Source: DASSUW01 sp963844205 (GTDB lineage: Bacteria; Actinomycetota; Thermoleophilia; Solirubrobacterales; Solirubrobacteraceae). From it: DNA of 64,000 nt. The first letter of the stretch is position 1; every line of letters starts with the position of its first letter. The notes beneath the pieces were generated by a model. The model was not told the origin of the DNA, did no database searches, and saw nothing but the letters and a program-made list of their open reading frames with translations. The translations under genes and the position numbers were made by a program. Location of the stretch: contig CAWJNK010000014.1 of the NCBI GenBank assembly GCA_963844205.1, positions 1,736,001-1,800,000 of the forward strand, given 5' to 3'. Positions 57,755 through 64,000 of the stretch are shown here, piece by piece.

Positions 57755-58066
57755 TCACCGGTCCCGGACCGGCGCCTTCCTCGCCTGGATCCGCAAGCGC
57801 CGCACCGCGGGCCTTCCGAGGGCGTCGTTGAGGCGTCCGACGAGCACCTCCGACATGAGGTCGAGCTCCTGCGCCCAGACCGCTTCGGGGCACGCGATCA
57901 GGACCTCGCCGTCGCGCTCCGCCCACGGTTCGCCGTGGGGCGCGACGGCCGGGCCGGCCGCCTGCGGCCACGCCCGCTGGACCTCGGCGAGCAGCGTCGC
58001 AGGTGCGAGCCGAGCCGTCAGCGTGTCCAGCGCGCCGGAAACCGGTGTGAGCGCGCGACGTCTCAT
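57755..58066 (-). CDS. dciA: DciA-like (DUF721) protein
   Basis: A 103-residue protein of the DUF721/DciA family (LLAEVQRAWPQAAGPAVAPHGEPWAERDGEVLIAC, in parts; WAQELDLMSEVLVGRLN). DciA is the ancestral loader of the replicative helicase and usually follows recF near the origin, as here. It overlaps recF by 4 bp. Confidence 0.9.
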   Translation of the reverse strand: MRRRALTPVSGALDTLTARLAPATLLAEVQRAWPQAAGPAVAPHGEPWAERDGEVLIACPEAVWAQELDLMSEVLVGRLNDALGRPAVRRLRIQARKAPVRDR

Positions 58067-59310
58067 CCGGCGACCCGGGTTCCCCGGGCCTTCGTCCGGT
58101 CCGCCCCGTGATGGAGGCGGTCGCCGCCCGTGGCGACCGTAACCGGGCCTTCGGCCCTCTCGTCGCCCGCGGCCAGCGGGTCGTGGCCGGCTGCAGCGCC
58201 CGACCCTAACTCAGCGGCCGCCGCCTGGAGCACGCGCCCGTCGGCGATAGCGACGCGCTCGACGCTCGGCTCGTCGGCGCCGGGCACGTGCGCGAGCTCG
58301 GTCGCGGTGATAACGCTCTGGCCGCCCGCGCGCAGGACGTCGACGAGCCGTCGGCGCCGGGTCGCGTCGAGCTCGCTCATCACGTCGTCGAGCAGCAGCA
58401 GCGGCGGGGCACCGCGCTCCACCGCCAGCTCCTCGCGCTCGGCCAGCAGCAGGGCGAGGAGGCCGAGCCGGACCTGGCCGCGCGAGCCGTAGGCGCGCAG
58501 CTCGCGGCCGTCGCGGCGGAGGGCGAGGTCATCGCGGTGCGGGCCGTGGCCGGTGAAGCCTCGCTCGAGGTCGCTCTCGGTCCGGTCGGCGAGCTCGGCC
58601 GCCAGAGCCTCCTCCGACTCGGCGCGCGAGCGCGGCCGGTACGCGAGCTCGACCTCTCCCTCGAGCCCGAGCGCGCCGGCGTGGGTCGCGAAGCGGTCGC
58701 ACAGCCGGTCGACCACCCCGGCGCGGTCGCGCATGAGCTGGACGCCGTGGCGTGCGAGCGCGGCGTCCCAGGCGGGGAGCGAGCCACGGCCGGCACGGCC
58801 GGCACGGACCGCGGCGATCAGCGCGTTGCGCTGCGCGAGCGCGGCGGAGTACTCGCGCCGCGTGCCCGCGCGCGCGGGCCACAGCGCCGCGACGACCTGG
58901 TCCAGGTGCGCGCGCCGGAGTGCCGGAGCCCCGAGGACGAGGTCGAGCCGATCGGGGAGGAAGACCGCCACCAGCGGGCGGGCGGGCGAGTCGGTCAGCC
59001 GCTCGACGGGCGCGCCGTCGGCCCGCAGGCGCTTGGCCTCGCCGGGCTGGAAGCCGACGGTGACCTCGTGGCGCCCCTGCTCGTCCTCGGTCTCGAGCTC
59101 GAGCCGCGTCAGCGACGCGCCGAAGCGCACCACCTCGCGCTCGTTCGCCGTCCTGCACGACCGGCCCGTGCATGCGAAGTACAGCGCCTCCAGCAGGTTC
59201 GTCTTGCCGACGCCGTTGCGGCCGGAGACGACGGTGAGCGACGCTCCCGGCCGCAGCTCAGCCGCTTCGTAGGACCGGAAGTCCCGCAGGCTGAGCCGCT
59301 TGACCCTCAC
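58063..59310 (-). CDS. recF: DNA replication/repair protein RecF, with extended C-terminus
   Basis: A 415-residue SMC-like ATPase acting in gap repair. The Walker A motif is GRNGVGKTNLLEALYF, the signature region TGHGPHRDDLAL and YGSRGQVRLGLLALLLAE (in parts), and Walker B PPLLLLDDVMSELDATRR. The last 50 residues after AIADGRVL have no RecF character; part of them is encoded by repeat copy D (58087-58158). It overlaps dnaN and dciA by 4 bp. Confidence 0.95.
   Translation of the reverse strand: MRVKRLSLRDFRSYEAAELRPGASLTVVSGRNGVGKTNLLEALYFACTGRSCRTANEREVVRFGASLTRLELETEDEQGRHEVTVGFQPGEAKRLRADGAPVERLTDSPARPLVAVFLPDRLDLVLGAPALRRAHLDQVVAALWPARAGTRREYSAALAQRNALIAAVRAGRAGRGSLPAWDAALARHGVQLMRDRAGVVDRLCDRFATHAGALGLEGEVELAYRPRSRAESEEALAAELADRTESDLERGFTGHGPHRDDLALRRDGRELRAYGSRGQVRLGLLALLLAEREELAVERGAPPLLLLDDVMSELDATRRRRLVDVLRAGGQSVITATELAHVPGADEPSVERVAIADGRVLQAAAAELGSGAAAGHDPLAAGDERAEGPVTVATGGDRLHHGADRTKARGTRVAG
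58087..58158 (-). repeat. Multi-hairpin repeat, copy D, inside the 3' end of recF
   Basis: H2 is CGGTCGCC/GGCGACCG with loop GCCCGT (58119-58140). H3 is GGGCC/GGCCC with loop TTC (58146-58158), joined by GTAACC as in copies B and C. The H1 position is degenerate (58087-58107) but keeps a GTGATGG linker. The element is translated as part of recF. Confidence 0.65.
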
Positions 59311-60416
59311 ACGTTGAGGCGGATTGGCATCAAGAGGTACTGGAACCCGCTGCCGTCGGCGGCCTCGATCAGCCCCGGCCGCAGCGGCGAGATGAGCTTG
59401 AGCACGACGTCGCCGCCGTCGAGCGCCTCGAGCCCATCGCGCAGGAACTCCGGGTTGAAGCCGATCTCGAACGGCTCGCCCTGGAACGGCACCGGCACGG
59501 TCTCGCGCGCCTCGCCGACGTCGGGCGTCCGCGCCGAGACGGTCAGCTCCCCCTCCGCGAAGCTCAGCCGCAGCGGCGCGTTCTTCTGGGCGAGCAGCGA
59601 GATCCGGCGCACGACGTCGGTGATCTCGGAGCCGCCGAGCTGCAGCTCGTGCTCGTAGGCCTCGGGGAGCAGCGTTCGCACATTCGGGAACTGGCCGTCG
59701 ATCAGCCGTGACGAGAGCACGACGCCCGCGGCCTCGAACACGACTTGATTCGACCGCAGCGAGACCGCGATCCGCTCCGCGGCGCCATGCTGCACGATCC
59801 GCGTCAGCTCCTGCAGCGCCCGCGCCGGGACGTTGGCCTCGAACGAACGCGACAGCGGCGATTCGAGCGCGGTGTCCTTGACGGCCAGGCGGTAGGAGTC
59901 TGTCGCCGCCATGCGCAGCTCCGACTCGCCGGCGGATACGAGAATGCCGGTGAGCACCGGGCGCGTCTCGTCGCGCGACGCCGCCCGCGCCACCTTGAGC
60001 ACGGTCTCCACGAGCGCGGCGCCGGGAACGTCCAGCTGGTCGTCGCCGTCGGGCTCCGGCAGTGGCGGGAAGTCCTCCAGCCGCAGGGTGCGGATGTGGA
60101 ACGTCGCTGAGCCGGAGGTGATCTCGACGTCCTGCTCCGCGGCGCGGAGCTCGAGCACGACCTCGGTGGCTGGCAGTGAGCGAACGACGTCGACGAGGAG
60201 CCGAGCAGGCAGGACCGCGGCGCCCTCGCGCACGACGTCGCCCTCGAGTGGGACCCGCAGGCCGATCTCCATGTCGGTGGCGCGCAGCTCGACGCCGTCG
60301 GTGGCCGCTTGGAGCTGGACGCCAGAGAGCGCCTGGACGGCGCTGCGGGTCGACGCTGCGCGAGTGACGGTCTGGAGTTGGGCGAAGAGCGCCTCGCGCT
60401 TGGTAGAGAGCTTCAT
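59307..60416 (-). CDS. dnaN: DNA polymerase III beta sliding clamp
   Basis: A 369-residue clamp with three repeated domains (for example VVRSLPATEVVLELRAAEQD; SRLIDGQFPNVRTLLPEAYE, in part) and the usual C-terminal YLLMPIRLNV. It tethers polymerases to DNA. It lies 152 bp after dnaA. Confidence 0.97.
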   Translation of the reverse strand: MKLSTKREALFAQLQTVTRAASTRSAVQALSGVQLQAATDGVELRATDMEIGLRVPLEGDVVREGAAVLPARLLVDVVRSLPATEVVLELRAAEQDVEITSGSATFHIRTLRLEDFPPLPEPDGDDQLDVPGAALVETVLKVARAASRDETRPVLTGILVSAGESELRMAATDSYRLAVKDTALESPLSRSFEANVPARALQELTRIVQHGAAERIAVSLRSNQVVFEAAGVVLSSRLIDGQFPNVRTLLPEAYEHELQLGGSEITDVVRRISLLAQKNAPLRLSFAEGELTVSARTPDVGEARETVPVPFQGEPFEIGFNPEFLRDGLEALDGGDVVLKLISPLRPGLIEAADGSGFQYLLMPIRLNV

Positions 60417-60568
60417 GAGATGGATCGCCTCAGATTCACGATGAAGAAGAGAGGAATGGATTCGTGGTCATCGGGGCTGTGGATGGTGTGCACATCCCGC
60501 GCGTCTGGCGCTGCGCCGTGGATCGAGCGCGCACAGGCGCTGTGCACGAACCCCGCAGTCTGCCAGCC
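60417..60568. other. dnaA-dnaN intergenic region, candidate origin part
   Basis: The region contains a DnaA-box-like TGTGGATGG (60478-60486, 7 of 9 to the consensus TGTGGATAA) next to a GTGTGCACA palindrome, and a CCGTGGATC further on. Actinobacterial origins usually lie here, but at 152 bp it is short and has few boxes. Confidence 0.35.
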
Positions 60569-61885
60569 TCACCGGACACCGCTGAGCTCCTGGGTGAGAC
60601 GGCGGACGGTGTCGTAGGCGTCGGCATCGGTGGCCATCCGCTCAGCCGTCCGCCGGCAGGCGTGCATGACCGTCGTGTGGTTCCGGCCACCGAACGCGCG
60701 GCCGATCGCCGGCAGCGTCTGGTCGGTCAGCTCACGCGCGAGGTACATGGCCACCTGGCGCGGCCAGGCGACGGGCGCGGCCCGGCTCGTCGAGAGGAGC
60801 TCGTCCATCGAGACGCCGAAGGCCGCGCAGGTCCGCTGCTGGATGTCCTCGACCGAGCGGGGGCGTGGCCTGCTGCCGGGATAGAGGCCGGCGAGGACCT
60901 CGGCGGCGAGCTCGGACGTGACGGGCCGCCCGGTGAGCGAGCCATAGGCCACGACTCGGATCAGCGCGCCCTCGAGCGAGCGGATGTTGCTGTCGACCCG
61001 CTCGGCGATGAGGTCGACAGCGGCGGGGTCGATGCCCACCAACGCGTCCTGCTGCACCCGCTTGCGGAGGATGGTCCGGCGCGTGCCGAGGTCGGGCGGG
61101 CGGACGTCGGTGACCAGGCCGGCCTCGAAGCGCTCACGCAGCCGGTCCTCGAGGGCGTCGAGGCCGCGGGGGAGCCGGTCGGACGTGAGCACGAGCTGCG
61201 CGCCGGCGCCGTGCAGCGCGTTGAAGGTGTGGAAGAACTCCTGCTCGGTCCGCGCCTTGCTCTGGAGGAACTGGACGTCGTCGACGAGCAGGACGTCCAC
61301 CCCGCGGTAGGCGCTCTTGAACGCCTCGAGCGCGCCGGTGTGCAGGGCGCCGACGAACTGGTCCGTGAACCGCTCGGCCGTCGTGTAGAGGACGGCCAGC
61401 CCGTCGCCGTGGGCGGCGATGTAGTTCGCGATCGAGTGCAGCAGGTGCGTCTTGCCGAGGCCGGGCGGGCCGCAGATGAAGAGCGGGTTGTAGGCGAGGC
61501 CGGGGAGCTCGGCGACGGCGAGCGCGGCGGCGTGGGCGAGGCGGTTGGCGTCGCCGATCACGAACTGGTCGAACGTGTACCGGGGGTTGAACTCCGCGCC
61601 CTCGAAGTTCCGGGCCACCGGCGCAGCCGCGGCGGTGCCGGGGGCGACGATCCGCACGCGGGCGTTCGCGCCGAGAACCGCCTTGGCGCAGGCCGCGATC
61701 AGCCGCGCGAAGCTCCCCTCGACCCAGGCGCGGCTCTCGGCCGGCGCTTCGACGACCAGCGTGTCCGCCTCGAGCTGCCGGGCGGCGAGCGGCTCGAGCC
61801 AGAGCTGCCACGTGGAGTCGCTGACCGCTTGCCGCATCTCCGCGCGGATGCGCCGCCAGGCGTGCTGTAGGTCGAGGTCGGGCAC
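60569..61885 (-). CDS. dnaA: Chromosomal replication initiator DnaA
   Basis: A 438-residue initiator. Domain I is DLQHAWRRIRAEMRQAVSDSTWQLWLEPL (in parts), followed by a short domain II. The AAA+ domain III has Walker A CGPPGLGKTHLLHSI and Walker B VLLVDDVQFL. Domain IV has the DnaA signature GRNHTTVMHACRR. The GTG at 61885 is chosen because domain I begins there; the longer frame is not coding-like. It is shorter than streptomycete DnaA, which has a long domain II. Confidence 0.97.
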   Translation of the reverse strand: MPDLDLQHAWRRIRAEMRQAVSDSTWQLWLEPLAARQLEADTLVVEAPAESRAWVEGSFARLIAACAKAVLGANARVRIVAPGTAAAAPVARNFEGAEFNPRYTFDQFVIGDANRLAHAAALAVAELPGLAYNPLFICGPPGLGKTHLLHSIANYIAAHGDGLAVLYTTAERFTDQFVGALHTGALEAFKSAYRGVDVLLVDDVQFLQSKARTEQEFFHTFNALHGAGAQLVLTSDRLPRGLDALEDRLRERFEAGLVTDVRPPDLGTRRTILRKRVQQDALVGIDPAAVDLIAERVDSNIRSLEGALIRVVAYGSLTGRPVTSELAAEVLAGLYPGSRPRPRSVEDIQQRTCAAFGVSMDELLSTSRAAPVAWPRQVAMYLARELTDQTLPAIGRAFGGRNHTTVMHACRRTAERMATDADAYDTVRRLTQELSGVR

Positions 61886-62147
61886 GAGCGCGCGGAAGGG
61901 CCTCCTCCGGAGGAGAGGTCGGTGGTTCGAACGATGGCGAGAGGGGCCTCGCGGCGCCCCGGAACCGCGAACATAGCAGAGCCCCGAGGGCCCGAACGCC
62001 GCCTCCTCCGGCGACTTCGCAAATCGCGCACAGTTCGCCTGTGGACGATGTCGACAGGCTGTGCGCAGACCTGTGCGGGACACCGCTCGGTATCCTGTGG
62101 CGCCGACCGCCGGGCTCCCCCTATGCCCGCGCCGAAGGAGCCTGAAC
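61886..62147. other. rpmH-dnaA intergenic region, candidate oriC
   Basis: It has repeated CTGTG-type boxes at 62039, 62059, 62071 and 62095, the first reading CTGTGGACG (8 of 9 over TGTGGACGA to the box TGTGGACAA), and an inverted CACAG at 62029-62033. No AT-rich unwinding stretch is obvious. The dnaA promoter must also be here. Confidence 0.4.
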
Positions 62148-62282
62148 GTGAAGCGGACCTACCAGCCCAAGAAGCGCAAGCGCGCCCGCACCCACGGGTT
62201 CCGCGCGCGCATGAGCACCCGCGCCGGCCGGCTGGTGCTGAAGCGCCGCCGCGACAAGGGCCGCAAGCGACTGACCGTCTGA
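62148..62282 (+). CDS. rpmH: Ribosomal protein L34
   Basis: A 44-residue, very basic protein with the invariant L34 sequence KRTYQPKKRKRARTHGFRAR (in part) and RRRDKGRKRLTV. GTG start with GAAGGAG 7 nt upstream. First gene of the rpmH-rnpA-yidD-yidC-jag unit. Confidence 0.98.
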   Translation: MKRTYQPKKRKRARTHGFRARMSTRAGRLVLKRRRDKGRKRLTV

Positions 62283-62286
62283 GCCG

Positions 62287-62685
62287 GTGGGCGCTGAGCG
62301 CGCGAGCGGCGGACGTGGCCCCAAACGGCGCCGCCTCTCGCGGAGCGCCGAGTTCGAGCGCGTCTATCGCCACGGTCGCTCGAAGGGCAACCGGTACCTC
62401 GTGCTGTACGCCTTCCCGCGCGAGGAGGAGGGCGAGGACGGCCCTCGCCTCGGCCTGTCGGTCAGCCGCCGCGTCGGCGGCGCGGTCGATCGCACGCGCG
62501 TGAAGCGCGTCCTGCGCGAGGCGTTCTGGGAGGAGGCTCGCCGGCTCCCGGCGGGGTCCGACTACGTCGTCGTCGCCCGGCCCGATGCGCTGGCGCTCAC
62601 CGAGCAGCAGGGCACCTCGGGCATCCGCGGCGCGCTGTCCGAACTGGTCGACGAGCTCGGCGGGGACTCGCGGGAGGCTGCGTGA
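62287..62685 (+). CDS. rnpA: Ribonuclease P protein component
   Basis: A 132-residue protein cofactor of RNase P. The RNA-binding signature RVKRVLREAFWE (the RNR-type box) and LGLSVSRRVGGAVDR are present. GTG start 4 bp after rpmH; the stop overlaps yidD. Confidence 0.96.
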   Translation: MGAERASGGRGPKRRRLSRSAEFERVYRHGRSKGNRYLVLYAFPREEEGEDGPRLGLSVSRRVGGAVDRTRVKRVLREAFWEEARRLPAGSDYVVVARPDALALTEQQGTSGIRGALSELVDELGGDSREAA

Positions 62686-62924
62686 GGACGGCCGCGATCG
62701 GCGTGATCCGCGCGTACCAGCGCGTGGTCTCGCCCCTGTTCCCGCGGCGCTGCAAGTACCACCCGACGTGCTCGGCGTACGCCGTGCAGGCGATCCGGTC
62801 CTACGGCATACTGCGCGGCTCCGTGCTCGCAGCGTGGCGCCTGGTGCGCTGCAACCCGCTCAGTCACGGCGGGTATGACCCCGTCTCGGCCCAGACCCTC
62901 TTCCGGCCGCTCTCGCACCCATGA
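62682..62924 (+). CDS. yidD: Membrane protein insertion efficiency factor YidD
   Basis: An 80-residue protein with the YidD core YQRVVSPLFPRRCKYHPTCSAYAVQAI (in parts), GSVLAAWRLVRCNPLSHGGYDPV (in parts) and three conserved Cys. It assists YidC, which follows with a 4-bp overlap. Confidence 0.96.
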   Translation: MRTAAIGVIRAYQRVVSPLFPRRCKYHPTCSAYAVQAIRSYGILRGSVLAAWRLVRCNPLSHGGYDPVSAQTLFRPLSHP

Positions 62925-63784
62925 TCGCGAACATCTTCCAGCCGCTGATCGACTTCTTCGAGCAGATCCTGCTCTGGTTCCACGACATCGGCCTGAGCTG
63001 GGGGATGGCGATCATCGCCATGACCGTGGTGGTCCGCGCGGCGCTGCTCCCGCTGACCTTCAAGCAGTTCAAGTCGATGCAGGCGCTGGCCTCCCACGCG
63101 CCCGAGATGAAGAAGCTCCAGGACCGCTACAAGCACGACAAGGAGCGGCTCAACCAGGAGATGATGAAGTTCTACCGGGAGAACAAGATCAACCCGTTCT
63201 CCTCGTGCCTTCCGCTCCTCGCGCAGCTCCCGGTCTTCCTGTCGCTCTTCTACATGCTGCAAAAGGACCTGCGGATCGACATCTGCGGGCAGTCGGCCGA
63301 GCCGTGCGGTCCGGGCGAGGCGTCGTTCTGGTTCATCAACGACCTGACCGACAAGGCCTCGGGCGCCGAGCTGGCGATCCTGATCGTCCTCTACATCGGG
63401 TCGCAGCTGTTCTCGACGCTGCTGATGTCGACCACGACGGACCGCACGCAGCGGATGATCTTCCTGGCGCTGCCGTTCGTCTTCGTCGTCTTCGTCATCA
63501 ACTTCCCGGCGGGCCTGCTCGTCTACTGGATCACGACGAACCTGTGGACGATCGTGCAGCAGGCGATCATCCGGAAGCGGCTGGGGCCGATGCGACCACC
63601 GGGCCAGGAGGGCATGGGGCTCGGGGAGCTCTTACGGGGCGGCGGCAGCGCGTCGTCGGGCGGCGGCAAGCCAGCCCCGGCAGTCGCCGGGGGCGGTGAC
63701 GGCAACCCGCCCAAGGGACGCCCCAGCGGCCCGCCGCCGGCGCCGCCGCGCCGGAAGAAGAAGCGCTCGGGACGCCGCCGATGA
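62921..63784 (+). CDS. yidC: Membrane protein insertase YidC
   Basis: A 287-residue Oxa1-type insertase of the short Gram-positive form: the first helix near residue 25, a cytoplasmic hairpin (HAPEMKKLQDRYKHDKERLN), then four more helices, with FSSCLPLLAQLPVFLSLFYML (in part) and LVYWITTNLWTIVQQ. The C-terminus is Gly/Pro-rich and ends in a basic KKKRSGRRR ribosome-contact tail. Confidence 0.97.
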   Translation: MIANIFQPLIDFFEQILLWFHDIGLSWGMAIIAMTVVVRAALLPLTFKQFKSMQALASHAPEMKKLQDRYKHDKERLNQEMMKFYRENKINPFSSCLPLLAQLPVFLSLFYMLQKDLRIDICGQSAEPCGPGEASFWFINDLTDKASGAELAILIVLYIGSQLFSTLLMSTTTDRTQRMIFLALPFVFVVFVINFPAGLLVYWITTNLWTIVQQAIIRKRLGPMRPPGQEGMGLGELLRGGGSASSGGGKPAPAVAGGGDGNPPKGRPSGPPPAPPRRKKKRSGRRR

Positions 63785-64000
63785 GCGAAGCCTTGGATCG
63801 CGTGGAGGAGCTCGTCGGCCGCGTCGCCGGAGCGCTCGGGCTCGATGTCGACGACCTCGAGGTCGTGGAGGACGACGAGGGCATCCGCGCCACGCTGCAC
63901 GGCGATGACCTGGGGCTGTTCATCGGCCGCCACGGGACGACGATCGACGCCGTCCAGCACCTGGCATTCAAGACCGCGAACCGCGACGCGGGGCGCAACG
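63781..64000 (+). CDS. khpB: Jag/KhpB-family RNA-binding protein (5' part)
   Basis: The first 73 codons only; the gene leaves the window on the right. A KH domain is visible (EGIRATLHGDDLGLFIGRHGTTIDAVQHLAF, in parts) with the GxxG loop reading GRHG. The order yidC-jag is standard. The R3H domain would follow outside the window. It overlaps yidC by 4 bp. Confidence 0.92.
   Translation, partial: MSEALDRVEELVGRVAGALGLDVDDLEVVEDDEGIRATLHGDDLGLFIGRHGTTIDAVQHLAFKTANRDAGRN

Overview
The window is chromosomal DNA of a high-GC, Gram-positive-type, flagellated actinobacterium. The gene order yidC-yidD-rnpA-rpmH / dnaA-dnaN-recF-dciA-gyrB-gyrA marks the replication-origin region. The FHA-FHA-PstP-RodA-PbpA-PknB cell-wall/kinase cluster is an actinobacterial hallmark. 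The flagellar set lacks P- and L-ring genes (flgH, flgI). A DUF4446 protein and the general protein style suggest class Thermoleophilia (Solirubrobacterales); that placement is an inference.

Layout. 1-2380: start of a glycosyltransferase-like gene and two tandem flagellin genes. 2374-26353 (minus strand): the flagellar basal-body, export, motor, hook and stator genes (flgB-flgC-fliEFGHI, fliJ, a lytic transglycosylase, fliK, flgD, flgE, flbD, motA, motB, fliL, fliN, fliO-P-Q-R, flhB, flhA, flhF, a PilZ protein). Two non-flagellar insertions break this array: a cupin gene between fliI and fliJ, and a YihY/ABC-transporter cassette plus a decayed gene between fliN and fliO. 26545-30892 (minus): fliT-like, fliS, fliD, flaG, the flagellar sigma factor, and a ylqH/ylqG-like pair. 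31362-36791 (plus): flgF, flgG, rod-binding flgJ domain, flgN, flgK, flgL, fliW, csrA. 37829-47993: two convergent Ser/Thr kinases, penicillin-binding transpeptidase, RodA/FtsW, PP2C phosphatase, two FHA proteins and a polytopic kinase. 48176-51355: membrane protein, DUF4446, pheA, HNH nuclease. 51493-52342: an internally deleted M48 peptidase pseudogene. 52548-64000: gyrA to the 5' part of jag/khpB.

Regulation is unusually readable. Eleven sites of the form T(A/C)(A/C)A(A/G)NNN-N11-G(C/T)CGANNA, plus one with a 12-bp spacer, sit in front of flagellar transcription units. They fit the FliA/WhiG-type sigma factor encoded at 29110-29925. They precede early as well as late genes. Six of them lie only 7-11 nt from the start codon, predicting nearly leaderless mRNAs. 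CsrA/FliW are encoded here, and the flagellin and csrA leaders show AAGGA Shine-Dalgarno sequences in hairpin loops.

Other non-coding structure includes a four-copy family of about 70-nt multi-hairpin repeats, always in the same orientation relative to transcription and three times just upstream of a sigma28 promoter. There is also a two-copy intercistronic double hairpin with a compensatory base change, a four-site 30-bp-phased CGTGAAA array next to the cupin gene, and a structured leader before the HNH nuclease gene. No fliM, flgM or flhG was found. No rRNA, tRNA, CRISPR array or insertion sequence was found.
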